Below, one piece after another: positions 10,301-19,868 of a stretch of DNA of 64,000 nucleotides. Within the stretch, counting starts at the first letter, position 1, and every line of letters begins with the position of its first letter. The stretch is from a virus, in the IMG/VR virus record IMGVR_UViG_3300030060_002561, positions 1 through 64,000 of that record; one strand, written 5' to 3'. Position numbers and translations under genes: made by a program. The notes under the pieces are model-generated. The model made no database searches. It was not told where the DNA came from and saw only the letters and a list, made by a program, of their open reading frames with translations.

Positions 10301-13300
10301 GGAGAGTCTCCTATCTTTCTTGTTTGGTTCTCGTATGAAATCATAATTAGGACTACCAGACCAAGTTCCAGCATGTTCCTCTGAGACAATTGGTAGGATT
10401 ATATCATGCCCCGTAAACCTCGTAGAAAAACCTGTAGAACTCTTTAGTGACTTAGCCCATTTGAAATTACTACTGTCTACTGTTGGCGTACATAGCCAAA
10501 CGTGACTAAAACGAATATTGTGTGCGTTACTTCTTCGTTGGAACTTAAGTTGTGTGCTTCCAGTATGCGAAGTAAGATTGTCAATGTTGAAGTCCGTGGT
10601 TCCGAAAAGCCGGAAGGGTTGCACACCGAAGTAACTCAGAAGCCCGCTTGCATGTGTTCCACCATCATATCTCAATAGGCCAGTTGCGCTACTTGCGCCT
10701 AATACATCATTAATCGAATTTATTATCCATCGAGTAGGTGACATTGTATTGTCTTGATTCAATGCAACGAAGCCGTTGATACCTCCCGCCGCTTGTATGT
10801 TTCCGTATGCACTAGCGGGGAATGCGCCTATCTTGCTTTTCTGGTAGAACACCCTACCATCTGATGCACCCACATTTGAGGTAGTATACTCACCATCATT
10901 GTTCCATGATATGCTATTGGTAGAAGTTTCTGCTACTGGTGTGCAGAACTGAACATAGTCAAACGTCTGCACAGTTGGTATATCTTCTGCTTTGTCTGGT
11001 AAGGATTCATAGTCTACCGGATTGAAATGCCAGTCGAATGTAGCCTCTACTAATTTCATGACTCCAAACCTTCTCATCTGATTGGTAGTTTGTGTTGATG
11101 TCTGAATGGATGATTCCTCAAACATGTTCTCTGTTTGGAGAGTCTGCTTCGTCTTACCAACATAGTGTTGATGAGTTGTTTCTCCTGTGAGAGTTGGTTC
11201 TGATTCCAATAGAACTCCAAATTCATTGTAGTCTTTCGTATGGTATCCCAGATTGTTATGTCGCAATTTGGAATATGGAAATATATCACCCGTTGCTAGT
11301 AATTCATATGTTTCTGCTCTTGGGTCTATCTGCTCAAAGGAGTCATATTGTATGTCACTTTCCAAACCACTTGGCACGTATCCAGACATTGAGACACTGG
11401 TTTCCTCTCGTATTGTTGGATAGGACTCTACTATTGGATAGTCATCTTGATTACCAAAGAAGTTAGCAACATATGTCCATCCCTTGATTGTGTTGCTACC
11501 AGATAGCGGTTTGCTGTCTCCTGTTGCAGTTGGAGTTATGAGACTGCCATCTGCCTTGACACCATATGCCACGGCGTAGCCAGTTACCATCTGTGGTTTA
11601 GAGCCAAACCGATAGATACTGTCATGGTTCCTGTATATCGTTCCTCTGTCAAATCTCTGCAAATCCCAGTACCTCATGGTTTCCTTTGGCCCGAAGTAAC
11701 CAGTACCACTTGCAGTTGATTGTAATCTATGGATAAATCCACCTGTGTCTGCATTGTTGTTGACTAGATACAGATTGCAGTTTCCTCTTGTATCTGAGGA
11801 ATTTATGTCCACTCTTCCTAGTAGTATGGGGAATATAGGAGATAGAGACAATCTGGTTTCAGATTCATCCTTCTCGTTTACCTTCACCACATCAAAGGTT
11901 TCCTTGCTTATTGAAGCAATATCTATCTTATCCAATGTCACTCCGTTTTCATTACCTGCATTGAATGCGAAGATAGCATCATTGGTAGAAATTGCCTTTG
12001 GTGATGATATGTCATATCCTAATGTTCCATCTTTTAGGTAGGAACCAGTATTGGATGAGCCTCTTATTGCTGTATAGACGAAATTATTTCCATCTAATGT
12101 TAAAGATAGCCCAGAGTTGAAATCAATTGCTTTCTCGCTTATCGAGGTGAAAGACGCAGTACCAGTATTGTGTTGCTCATTACTTCCTAGTGCCTTAGTG
12201 CCTGTAACATAGTTCACCCATGTAGAACTGTATGGATGATAATACTTTAATGATGATGTCGTAGTTGGTGTAGAGAACGCTCCATCATACAATGTTATGG
12301 TTCCAGATGAGTATTGTTTTACCTCCCCAATTAACTCCCCTGCTTGGTTAAGTATGAGGCCGTACTTCGCAGGAGTAGTAGAAGGAGTACCAGAGAATGT
12401 TACAGAAGCACTACCTGTTGTCACGCTTAGACTGCTTATACCAGTAATCGCAGTTGCGTTTAGAATAGGTGGTAATGAAGTATGGATAACATCTTCCATG
12501 AATGTAGTGTTCTTGCTTACTGTCTGTGATAGGAGTTTGGAAGTTTCATCTCTACCAATCACATTGTATGTAGTTAAACCATTCTCCGAGGCACTAGTAA
12601 TATCCTCTATCACGCCAGTAAAGGCAACATCGCTAATTGAATAACTACTGTTGTAGTAATAGAACCTGCTCTTGTTTTCATTAGAACGTTGGTAGAAGAC
12701 CCGACTATCATCCTGTATCTTCAGATACTTGTTATCCTTATCTCCATATTGTATTCTATTATCGTGCCTGTTATGCGTACCGATAACCAATCTGGAGTTG
12801 TATAACTTAGATTCATTCTCATCTATCGTAACATCTGACATTGATAATCTAGATGAATCTAAGTCAAATTCTGTATCTGGTTCTAATGTAGTATTCAATA
12901 CGCCTGTGTATGGTGCTACTTTCATTTCCTTTGATGAGAAGTTTTCTGCTACAGAACTACCTGTCCATGTGTTTGCCGCAATTGTTTTCTTGTTCTTGAT
13001 TGTGAATGATTGCTCTCCATTAGATTGAGCGTTCACTACATTGACGACATAGTAGTATCCATCTATCTCCACTATTGTATTTGCATTCGGGCCAGCACCC
13101 AATACGGCTCTTAGGTCTGTGTTCTTTTGTATGTCCGACAAGACGATTGTGGATGTGTTTGATGAATGTCGGGATGCCTTGCCGTGGAACTTCATAAATT
13201 GCATACTGCCATTGTATATGTTCCTCTCTAGAATCAAATCGGTTTCTTCCTTCATCTTGAGGTGTTGCAATCCGCTATTGTCCATTACTTTGAATTGAGC

Positions 13301-14725
13301 GAGTTGACTCATCTTATTCCTAGGTTGATTCAATAGTGCATGTGTAATTAATGGAATTTGATTATTCTTGTAGTTGGCTTTCTCAAAAGTCAGGTACTTG
13401 CCCGGTCCAGTTAGGTCACCATCTAATTTGAGAGTAGAAGTAGAATCCGAGTTTGCGGTATGCCTGTGCATCTTAGGAAACGCAGTTTCCCATTTGTAGA
13501 AATCACTAGAAGTGGAGTCATCAGATGTCTTATTCGCATCTACTAGAGTTGCCTCTAGTCTGTCCTTTCCTATACTGTGTATCGTATTGTTGAACTTTCC
13601 TTCGGTTCTGAATATTACGTTCTGTATCGTCTTACCAATCTTTACATTGAACTGTGAGTTGTTCTGGTTTATCAGCACTCTCGCATAATCTAATTTTAAT
13701 CTTAGATTGTTAGTATCATCCAAGGTTTTGATGTTTCCAAGGTAAACTCCGCTATTGTCAAAGATTGACATACCCGGCAAGAGTTTCTGTCTGTTCGTCA
13801 CATCTGTCACTGTGAACTTTATCGAGTCACTACCTATGGCGTACTGAGCATGTGTTGTTACTGCGCTCATTGATACAGTCGTGAAAGCACTCCAGTATCG
13901 TAGGTGTGTTAGATTGTACTTTGTCATGTAATCTAGTTGGTTTTTCTCATCTAATCTATCATTGTAGAAATACCAAGTCGGCCTACTAGCATGTGATACT
14001 CTATCGTGTTTGTTCGTATTGCTTAGAGCATCACCTCTCAGACCATAACTCACAGCAACTATGTCAGTCGCTGTCTTTGCTGGCCCTTTGTAAATCTCAA
14101 ACTTCGTATTGATTCCTACTTCTGTAGGATATGCGGGAGAGAATTCTATTCCATCTCCAAACTCATCAAAGGAGATTATTCTAGTTATTTTTGCAAAGTG
14201 TGGTCTGATAGCATCTGTTCCCATAACTACTGTATCTGGATTTAACAAGATAAAATAATCATAGTTCTCTATGTCTAATCCAACTTCCTCTGTAGCAGGA
14301 TAGTCACTAGTGGAATATACGAACTTTCTATTTGTCTCGGAATTAGTCAGTTGCGAATCATATACCTTCACTTTGAATGAATGAGTCTCATCTCTGTTTA
14401 GAGCATGGTCAGTCAAGGTGGCATTGCTAGGATATATCCTGTTTCCAATCCTACTTGTGGAGTCATTGCTAACTGAACCACCGTGAGAGGTGTCTCTTAT
14501 TTCCATGAAGTTAGCAGACGACTTCAAAGATGAACCATTCTGAGAGTTCTCGTATTGTAGGTTGTTCTGCACTAATGTAGGATTTACTGATACGTTTAGG
14601 TATGCTTCACTCTTCTTTGCGGCGTGTCCAGCATAGTCAAATGCATCATTGTCATCTGTGATGTCAGTATCCTTAACTCCCACGTTTAGTGGAAATATTG
14701 CCTTGCCCTTACTTACTCCACCCAT
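7340..14725 (-). CDS. Giant tail hub / adhesin protein (2461 aa)
   Basis: One of the largest genes in the window. The C-terminal ~450 residues look like a tail hub or prophage-tail domain: they include RRYALSYKESNRLISVKG, a DKANKIVVVGDKVQYEL segment, and LLEAGDILRMNFPNHNIPV, which resembles the beta-barrel part of gp27/tail-associated proteins. The rest is beta-rich, Asn/Ser/Thr-rich and probably adhesive. At least three copies of a short D-x-[IV]-[FY]-D-x-x-G-x-[FL]-x-G-x-V/I hinge occur (for example FDNSGVYLGNI and FDDSGTFLGFV), and the same hinge occurs in the upstream gene. The ATG at 14725 follows the upstream gene directly. Expected at the tail tip. Which domain binds the host cannot be told from the sequence. 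Confidence 0.82.
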   Translation of the reverse strand: MGGVSKGKAIFPLNVGVKDTDITDDNDAFDYAGHAAKKSEAYLNVSVNPTLVQNNLQYENSQNGSSLKSSANFMEIRDTSHGGSVSNDSTSRIGNRIYPSNATLTDHALNRDETHSFKVKVYDSQLTNSETNRKFVYSTSDYPATEEVGLDIENYDYFILLNPDTVVMGTDAIRPHFAKITRIISFDEFGDGIEFSPAYPTEVGINTKFEIYKGPAKTATDIVAVSYGLRGDALSNTNKHDRVSHASRPTWYFYNDRLDEKNQLDYMTKYNLTHLRYWSAFTTVSMSAVTTHAQYAIGSDSIKFTVTDVTNRQKLLPGMSIFDNSGVYLGNIKTLDDTNNLRLKLDYARVLINQNNSQFNVKIGKTIQNVIFRTEGKFNNTIHSIGKDRLEATLVDANKTSDDSTSSDFYKWETAFPKMHRHTANSDSTSTLKLDGDLTGPGKYLTFEKANYKNNQIPLITHALLNQPRNKMSQLAQFKVMDNSGLQHLKMKEETDLILERNIYNGSMQFMKFHGKASRHSSNTSTIVLSDIQKNTDLRAVLGAGPNANTIVEIDGYYYVVNVVNAQSNGEQSFTIKNKKTIAANTWTGSSVAENFSSKEMKVAPYTGVLNTTLEPDTEFDLDSSRLSMSDVTIDENESKLYNSRLVIGTHNRHDNRIQYGDKDNKYLKIQDDSRVFYQRSNENKSRFYYYNSSYSISDVAFTGVIEDITSASENGLTTYNVIGRDETSKLLSQTVSKNTTFMEDVIHTSLPPILNATAITGISSLSVTTGSASVTFSGTPSTTPAKYGLILNQAGELIGEVKQYSSGTITLYDGAFSTPTTTSSLKYYHPYSSTWVNYVTGTKALGSNEQHNTGTASFTSISEKAIDFNSGLSLTLDGNNFVYTAIRGSSNTGSYLKDGTLGYDISSPKAISTNDAIFAFNAGNENGVTLDKIDIASISKETFDVVKVNEKDESETRLSLSPIFPILLGRVDINSSDTRGNCNLYLVNNNADTGGFIHRLQSTASGTGYFGPKETMRYWDLQRFDRGTIYRNHDSIYRFGSKPQMVTGYAVAYGVKADGSLITPTATGDSKPLSGSNTIKGWTYVANFFGNQDDYPIVESYPTIREETSVSMSGYVPSGLESDIQYDSFEQIDPRAETYELLATGDIFPYSKLRHNNLGYHTKDYNEFGVLLESEPTLTGETTHQHYVGKTKQTLQTENMFEESSIQTSTQTTNQMRRFGVMKLVEATFDWHFNPVDYESLPDKAEDIPTVQTFDYVQFCTPVAETSTNSISWNNDGEYTTSNVGASDGRVFYQKSKIGAFPASAYGNIQAAGGINGFVALNQDNTMSPTRWIINSINDVLGASSATGLLRYDGGTHASGLLSYFGVQPFRLFGTTDFNIDNLTSHTGSTQLKFQRRSNAHNIRFSHVWLCTPTVDSSNFKWAKSLKSSTGFSTRFTGHDIILPIVSEEHAGTWSGSPNYDFIREPNKKDRRLSAHTHFSTGTHKHISRVVAGLYHRELSDTDSDLRFRFGVGQTANNSASLAHIYEGCIGIFRGFKQGSTVMAENFGTGVIDNDDIVMSTALSLTADSVYDTFITNNTSDYDQVTRNLMIQRYAKNVDTLHLAYDDDDTTMMLNVGGYDTNYGVSFASNGFGFIGDSFQAFSWTGKSGNDTLTGVPDLNNDYPVGTDVHETEYSLAMVGTKGADCILSDKLFLRASGTRSNFKYYSPHFSHQVATPSGTPTHYETAGGVISAQMLVKPTFNIVNNSGGITVPTSSDNKVITFVLNSDTEHAWLSYMPNLTGYYLVSEDFTDDIEGNLNIRTSPNADMPKKIHKIVNHEVSVAPSTTATETQRITLDSDFSSSNGARYRLMRPSEVTFNEHENEVRFNVLLNDGKGRDWRTGGSRQSNATFSESVNYMYLLLDIDNAHSTIERRTGTDAIAPFSDLADGDILDMNITDGTESVRKNIVVRKTVSINDGENQQTKTGLTLEFDGKLSANGVVSFGEVFEVTLGRKPKLKDITKCSIGTTYAIASQLEKEVENIVTLAGLEYNPSRSFSNPTGNIVNSGTTMLSTGVIVNGQHSSSSPTIAVDGVDATTIFAEGDSVFDDSGTFLGFVSSTTANEITLTANYLVGISDNENLQREGITCTSAIEGISVGDVVYSYDGHLIGEVALAGVSGSTIALRNRYFSPAQYDELVLVNKKTFATNLKFDNTNMYNALNSLVVKRGLDYNIKNGEFITRNIEDTGSLRRYALSYKESNRLISVKGNTSMFDKANKIVVVGDKVQYELEKPTKKQTRTVKVVDPTIKSRVDAETKAVELMNIYDGDAKKIDIELQKEGLELLEAGDILRMNFPNHNIPVNDYIVFEIENVLSGTLKLKVGTFDKTIAERLSELSMQQADDSTTLLGRDAVVESSGKFLFDAIKLKNISFSYNITGPSNALSRNSNMGFDDIVGFTEEVGFEHSIVTKKSYKDRFYEQEDY

Positions 14726-17700
14726 TCAATCACCAAACGTATAGTAAAACAAGATATCAGAAAAACCGGGACTCAATGTATGTGAGTTAGTCGATGGGCG
14801 TTTTGACTTATGCATGGCAATTTCAAATAACTCACCAAAGAATTGCTCTGAATTACCCGAACCTCTACCTATTTGGCAATCACTCTTATCAAGATAGAAT
14901 GGTGCTACGTTGTGTGCTTTCTGCTTTACTAGAGAGTTATTCAGATGTAATTCTAGGTTGTTTCTATTATACACTAGAGACACCTTGAATACTTGCTCAA
15001 GATACAATGCTTCCTTTCTCTGGTCTGTATAGATTGTAGAAGTTACAGTATATGCAGGAGTAGAAGTAAGAGTGATAGTATCCCCATTAACAGAGGCAAC
15101 AGTTCCTAACTCCTGTATTGATGAGTCATATATCTTGTTTCCCGGCCCTATTTCTGTTGCTTCTCCAGAACCCACACTAATTTCCGTATTGTTTCCTGCT
15201 GAGAAATTCACAGTAGCCAAGTCAGTTATGCTATCAGACATAGCCGCACTACCCATAGACGCTTGATTCAGTTTGACAGTTAGCACATTGTTTGCCCTTG
15301 TGGTAATCAATGTCCCATTATGACCATTTGCTCCATCTATGGCAGTTTCTAGATTGGCGGCAGTTGTATCGTTGTTAGTCTCTGCTTTGAAGAAGGTGTA
15401 TGTTCCATCGGTTGTTCCGGTGACTTCATGTGTAGAAGCCTTGTACTTCTTCAATGTACCAGATGCATCTGTAACGCTGATAAAATTGTCTGGCGTTCCA
15501 CCACCACTAAAGTTAGTCTTACTGATATTTGAGGGAAGATTACCCAAAGTTATGGCGGCGGTGTTTGTTCCAATCGTATTCTGTGTTAGATTAATTGTGG
15601 CACTACCTGCGGCATCCGTTAGTATGCTACCTGCATGACCATTGCTATGAGCAATTGCAGTTCTTAGATTATCAGCCGTTGCAGATGCGCTTCCTCCCTC
15701 TTGGAATGCTATACCTCCAGATACATCTCCAATAGAACCACCATTCAAACCACCAGTAGCAATTTCACCACCATTCGCTACAGGAACGTACTTCTTAGTG
15801 ACAGGAGAACCCGCATTGTTTACTAGTTGTATGAATGGGGTACTGCTTGCATTAGTTTCTGTGACTCCGCCTGTGAAGTTAGCACCGGATATTGTTGCCG
15901 CGCTATTGGCAATGTTTGCCTTTGCTATCGTTGCGTTATTACCTGCCGCACCAGTCAAATCATGAGTGAGGTTTACTGTTGCACCATTAGCAACAGCAGT
16001 TATCGTACTGCCGTGTCCGTTGTTGTGATTGATTGCATTTGCTAGAGCAGTAGCCGCACCAATGTTATTTGCGTTACTTGCGAAATTAAAGTAGACTACC
16101 GATACGGTACTACTGTCATCTAACGTTCTAGTTCCAGTGGAACCAGTGGTTTGTGTGGAGTCATGTGCAGGAAAGTAGTTCTTCGTATTGCCAGCACTAT
16201 CTGTTAGCGTGAAGTAGTTTATCGTGTTGTCATTTGAGCCAGTAGTCTCCCCTAGAATCAACTCATTGACTCCACCACTAAAAGGAAGAACCTTTACTCC
16301 TGCTTGAGTTGTACCATTTGTCTCAGTATAGTTATTGTTTGATATCAATGTGCTACCCGCAGACAATACCGCACTTTCATCTCCCTTTCTGTTTGGTGCG
16401 CTACCTGTGATAGCAACCGTTAGCGTCACTTCTTCGGGTGTGTTAAATCCGAATATAATCGCAGTACCATCTCTAGGATTGGAAGCAGAACCTGCAAAAC
16501 CTGTGTTATCGGCGTTAACCGCATCAGCGAAGTTCTGTGCAGTTGCTTCCACAGTACCCCCTATCAAGTATCCTTTAGCACCAGAAGGCCAAGTAAACCC
16601 CGCAGATGCAGTACCACTTAGGTCAGCACCATTAGTTATTCCCGGTAGAGCAAACCACTTCCTAGTAGGATTACCGCTTTCATGAGTGACTAGAATGTGA
16701 TTATTAACATCTGTACCATCAGCATTGACTGGTTGATTGTAGAACTGTACTGTTCCTTCTTCAGCAGTAGCACCAACTACATCTGTATTCAGATTATTTC
16801 TTTGCACTATTGTAATGCTTCCAGTTGCTTTGACAGGTTTCGTGTAATTTGCTATATCTCCAGAGATAACGATTTGACCTGTGGATTTTGTGTTTCTCTC
16901 CAAGTCATCATAGTCCTGTATGGTTATAGTACCAGACGGATTGCTACCAGTTGCGCTAGTAGTCACCCTTCGATGGCTAGTAGTAATACCGTTGTAGTAG
17001 CCAGTATTATCATAGTATCCGTATAGATTCTTACTTGCAGTAATTATCTTGTGGCTTTCAATCTTCTCTGTAGTTCCTCCTTTCGTCAACTCAGCAACTA
17101 ACTTGTACTCTGCGGGTTGGTTGTATGAACTACCCGTAAGTGAAGAAGTAGAAGTAACGTTTTGCAAATAGAATTTAAGATTAGCATTGTGAAATATCAT
17201 CATCTTCTGTTGTAGGTATGCAGACGGACCAAGATAGTCCACGCTTTCATACGCCGTTCTATCACCAACATCACTAGAGTTGTCATTAGGATATGGTGGA
17301 GTTTTCTGTGAGTCTAGAACACCATGCCTACCAGCAGTCCTAGAACCAATCCCGTTTACATCGTATGGGGTGATTATTGCCTCCAATACGAATCCGTTAG
17401 TCAAACCAACTTCAGAGTCGTCCGACCATATACTTCTATTCCTTAGAGAAGAAGTAGTCGTTATGTTCTTCTTGAGATTCTCATCATTGTTCAAAGACTG
17501 TGCAATAACTGCAAGGAAAGTTATCTGTGTCGCAGTAACTGCATTTACTACTCCAACTAAATTGTTAGCATCATCAAAGACGTTATCTCCTTTAGAAAAC
17601 TTAGTTGTAGCATCTACTGTATCTACTGCTATTGTGTTGGTGCTTCCACTATTATAACCACTTCCACTATTCACTAGCACACCACTAGATTCTAGTGTAG

Positions 17701-17806
17701 TAGGATGGTTGACTGCCGCATCATAATCAATGTTTAGATAACCGTTGCACAATATTGGAAATACCAATTTGTATGAGTCCTCGATGTATGCATTGACCAT
17801 TTTCAC
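14726..17806 (-). CDS. Large tail/baseplate protein with LamG-like ends (1026 aa)
   Basis: The C-terminus (about residues 920-1026) contains a pattern like concanavalin/laminin-G domains: FKVSLVYNRNNLELHLNNSL followed by an IGRG and a GELFEIAMH strand. Near the N-terminus NGFVLEAIITPYDVNG may belong to a similar sandwich domain. The middle holds repeats containing N-x-x-x-A-x-A-L-x-x-A-I and NFSGG/NFTGG ends, about 70-90 residues apart, which look like serial immunoglobulin-like beta domains. Residues about 52-120 carry the D-x-V-F-D-D hinge also seen in the downstream giant protein. It overlaps the preceding gene by 4 nt. Likely a distal tail or adhesin component that could bind sugars; function inferred. 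Confidence 0.8.
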   Translation of the reverse strand: MKMVNAYIEDSYKLVFPILCNGYLNIDYDAAVNHPTTLESSGVLVNSGSGYNSGSTNTIAVDTVDATTKFSKGDNVFDDANNLVGVVNAVTATQITFLAVIAQSLNNDENLKKNITTTSSLRNRSIWSDDSEVGLTNGFVLEAIITPYDVNGIGSRTAGRHGVLDSQKTPPYPNDNSSDVGDRTAYESVDYLGPSAYLQQKMMIFHNANLKFYLQNVTSTSSLTGSSYNQPAEYKLVAELTKGGTTEKIESHKIITASKNLYGYYDNTGYYNGITTSHRRVTTSATGSNPSGTITIQDYDDLERNTKSTGQIVISGDIANYTKPVKATGSITIVQRNNLNTDVVGATAEEGTVQFYNQPVNADGTDVNNHILVTHESGNPTRKWFALPGITNGADLSGTASAGFTWPSGAKGYLIGGTVEATAQNFADAVNADNTGFAGSASNPRDGTAIIFGFNTPEEVTLTVAITGSAPNRKGDESAVLSAGSTLISNNNYTETNGTTQAGVKVLPFSGGVNELILGETTGSNDNTINYFTLTDSAGNTKNYFPAHDSTQTTGSTGTRTLDDSSTVSVVYFNFASNANNIGAATALANAINHNNGHGSTITAVANGATVNLTHDLTGAAGNNATIAKANIANSAATISGANFTGGVTETNASSTPFIQLVNNAGSPVTKKYVPVANGGEIATGGLNGGSIGDVSGGIAFQEGGSASATADNLRTAIAHSNGHAGSILTDAAGSATINLTQNTIGTNTAAITLGNLPSNISKTNFSGGGTPDNFISVTDASGTLKKYKASTHEVTGTTDGTYTFFKAETNNDTTAANLETAIDGANGHNGTLITTRANNVLTVKLNQASMGSAAMSDSITDLATVNFSAGNNTEISVGSGEATEIGPGNKIYDSSIQELGTVASVNGDTITLTSTPAYTVTSTIYTDQRKEALYLEQVFKVSLVYNRNNLELHLNNSLVKQKAHNVAPFYLDKSDCQIGRGSGNSEQFFGELFEIAMHKSKRPSTNSHTLSPGFSDILFYYTFGD

Positions 17807-18519
17807 CCATCCAAGAAGTTCTCCGATAGCACAAAGGCTTCTGTAAAGTCCATTGTAAAACCAACCGCAGGAAACGTAGACCCATCCATGGTTGTGTTGA
17901 AGTTTTGAATAAACCCAGTTATACCAACGCTAACTTCCTCTGCTCCAGTATAGGGAGTAAACCATTCGGAGTTTGCTCCAGTTCCTGCTTCTGCATCGTA
18001 ATCATATCGAGTGAAACTGTTGTCGTATCCCCTAGTTTTCCAAGAGAAGGGCATCATCTTCAAATCTGAGACATCTGCATTCTCTGCCCCGGCATGATAG
18101 TCAAAGTTGAACCCTACTCTAGTTGGGCCTAGAACGATTAGTTTGTTCATGTTCTGGTCATCTTGGAATGTACTTGAATCCACATACGAATGTATGAGTT
18201 GGGCCATTTCATAGGAAGTCATCTTTACGGTCTTGGCCGCAGAACCATCTCTCTTCTTCACTATGGTCTGTCCTAGTAGTTGACCGGACATGTTTATTGT
18301 CTTCTGAGCCATACCCACATCGAAGGCTAGATTCAGAGACTCTCCCTGTATAGCACCAGAGAAAGGAACAGGTATAGCCATCACACTCTTTGATGTGGTT
18401 ATGCCGAGGTTGTCTACGAATAGCGGTATTCTGTTCACCGCACCATCATTCATGCCTTCGTCATTTCTTCTTTGTAATTCCAAGAAGACCTTGAAGTTAT
18501 TGAAGTTCTCACCGGGCAT
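17803..18519 (-). CDS. Tail protein downstream of tape measure, distal-tail/baseplate type
   Basis: A 238-residue protein placed directly after the tape measure, where siphoviruses usually encode the distal tail protein. It starts MPGENFNNFKVFLELQRRN and is beta-rich with GITTSKSVMAIPVPFSGA, LNLAFDVG and VSVGITGFIQNFNTTMDG segments, consistent with a tail-tube-like or distal-tail fold. No enzyme motif is visible. The ATG overlaps the tape-measure stop by one nucleotide, and the next gene overlaps by 4 nt. Assignment rests mainly on gene order. Confidence 0.72.
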   Translation of the reverse strand: MPGENFNNFKVFLELQRRNDEGMNDGAVNRIPLFVDNLGITTSKSVMAIPVPFSGAIQGESLNLAFDVGMAQKTINMSGQLLGQTIVKKRDGSAAKTVKMTSYEMAQLIHSYVDSSTFQDDQNMNKLIVLGPTRVGFNFDYHAGAENADVSDLKMMPFSWKTRGYDNSFTRYDYDAEAGTGANSEWFTPYTGAEEVSVGITGFIQNFNTTMDGSTFPAVGFTMDFTEAFVLSENFLDG

Positions 18520-19868
18520 CAGAATCTACCTACCGCGCTTGTCGTTCTGTTCATCTGTATTCCTATCTCCCTTGCTACCTTTGTGGCGATGTCTCGTATC
18601 TCTGCATCAGAAGCACCAACCCTGCCATTCACATGGACATTGATTGTGTGTCCTCCCATCATTCTCTTACTCTCCGTATTATTGTGTACTCTAGCACCTG
18701 CTGGAAGCGATACCAACTCTGGCCCTCTTTCTCCTACCAACGCTACTCCGCTTCTTGGTGTGACACCACCAGTTGCATATCCACCTAGCCAACTTGGGGC
18801 AATGCTTCGATAACCATGGACTATTGCCTTCCCTAGCCCTACTAGAGCCGCTATGATTATCTTACCCAATCCAAACAACGCACCTAGTAGTATATTCCAG
18901 AATCCTTTCAGAACCTTCGTAAATCCTTTCCATATCTTACCAAAGTCTCCTTGGAATACACCTTGGAACATGGTGAATAAGCCACCAAGGACATCCTTCA
19001 ATCCATTCCATATTTGGTCTAATTGCGGTTTTAGCCCACCTAATTGGTCTAATGTAGCCGTAAACTTGGGCCATACCTTTCTAACTATCATGATAAAGAA
19101 TGTAATTAGCAATAACCCCATAGTTAGTTTTAGAAATATTGAAAGGCCCACATCCAAGAACCTACCAAGAGTAGTTAGTTTCTTTCTAAACCAGTCATTT
19201 ACTTTCTCTGCTTTCTTTCTAAAACTACCTTGTAGAACTATTTCTTTAACCCATTTCATTTTCTTGAATGTGTTTCCTAGCATGTTTGCAGTAAATCCAC
19301 CAATACCTGAATCTTTCATTTCTTGATTGATTGCTGTTAGTTTTCCATCCTTACCTCTTTCTGCTGATAATTCCTGTACCTTTCCATATTTTAGGAAGTC
19401 TCTCATTCCTGCTTTAGTAGTCATCCTACCTTCTAAACCTCTTTGCACTTGAGCATATTGTTTTTGAATTTGGGACTTAGCAATTTCTTCTGCATCACTC
19501 TCCGTGTATCCCTTCAGTTGCAGTCCTTTCTTCATCTGCTTGAAATAATCTGATTGACCTATCTCCTTGTACTCCTTCTTCAGTTTCATCATGGTCTTAG
19601 CCAAGTTCTGGTTGGCTTCCATCTGCTTCATCTGATTCTCTAGAGCCTTGTTATTAGCCTCGTTGAAAACGTTGATTGTCTGCCCTACAGCACGAATCCT
19701 ATTCTGTAGTTTCCACAATCCAGAACCCGAAAGAATCCTAGATGCTATTGTCCATACTTTACTGCTATCTGAAATCTCACCGAACTTTACTACTAGGCTA
19801 TCAGTCTCGGCGTTCAATTGTGAAATAGCATCAGACAATGCGGAAGTGGATGATGCAACATCAACCAT
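18519..19868 (-). CDS. Tail tape measure protein
   Basis: This 449-residue protein has a helical N-terminal half with long coiled-coil runs rich in Gln, Lys and Met (residues 60-180). A hydrophobic segment (about 245-265, SIFLKLTMGLLLITFFIMIV) and a second hydrophobic region (about 325-350) follow. Near the C-terminus is GGYATGGVTPRSGVALVGE plus LVSLPAGARV, a motif common at the ends of phage tape measure proteins. It follows the frameshifted tail assembly chaperone, the canonical order. Tape length sets tail length, so 449 residues suggests a fairly short non-contractile tail. The ATG lies inside the end of the -1 frame of the chaperone extension. Confidence 0.88.
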   Translation of the reverse strand: MVDVASSTSALSDAISQLNAETDSLVVKFGEISDSSKVWTIASRILSGSGLWKLQNRIRAVGQTINVFNEANNKALENQMKQMEANQNLAKTMMKLKKEYKEIGQSDYFKQMKKGLQLKGYTESDAEEIAKSQIQKQYAQVQRGLEGRMTTKAGMRDFLKYGKVQELSAERGKDGKLTAINQEMKDSGIGGFTANMLGNTFKKMKWVKEIVLQGSFRKKAEKVNDWFRKKLTTLGRFLDVGLSIFLKLTMGLLLITFFIMIVRKVWPKFTATLDQLGGLKPQLDQIWNGLKDVLGGLFTMFQGVFQGDFGKIWKGFTKVLKGFWNILLGALFGLGKIIIAALVGLGKAIVHGYRSIAPSWLGGYATGGVTPRSGVALVGERGPELVSLPAGARVHNNTESKRMMGGHTINVHVNGRVGASDAEIRDIATKVAREIGIQMNRTTSAVGRF

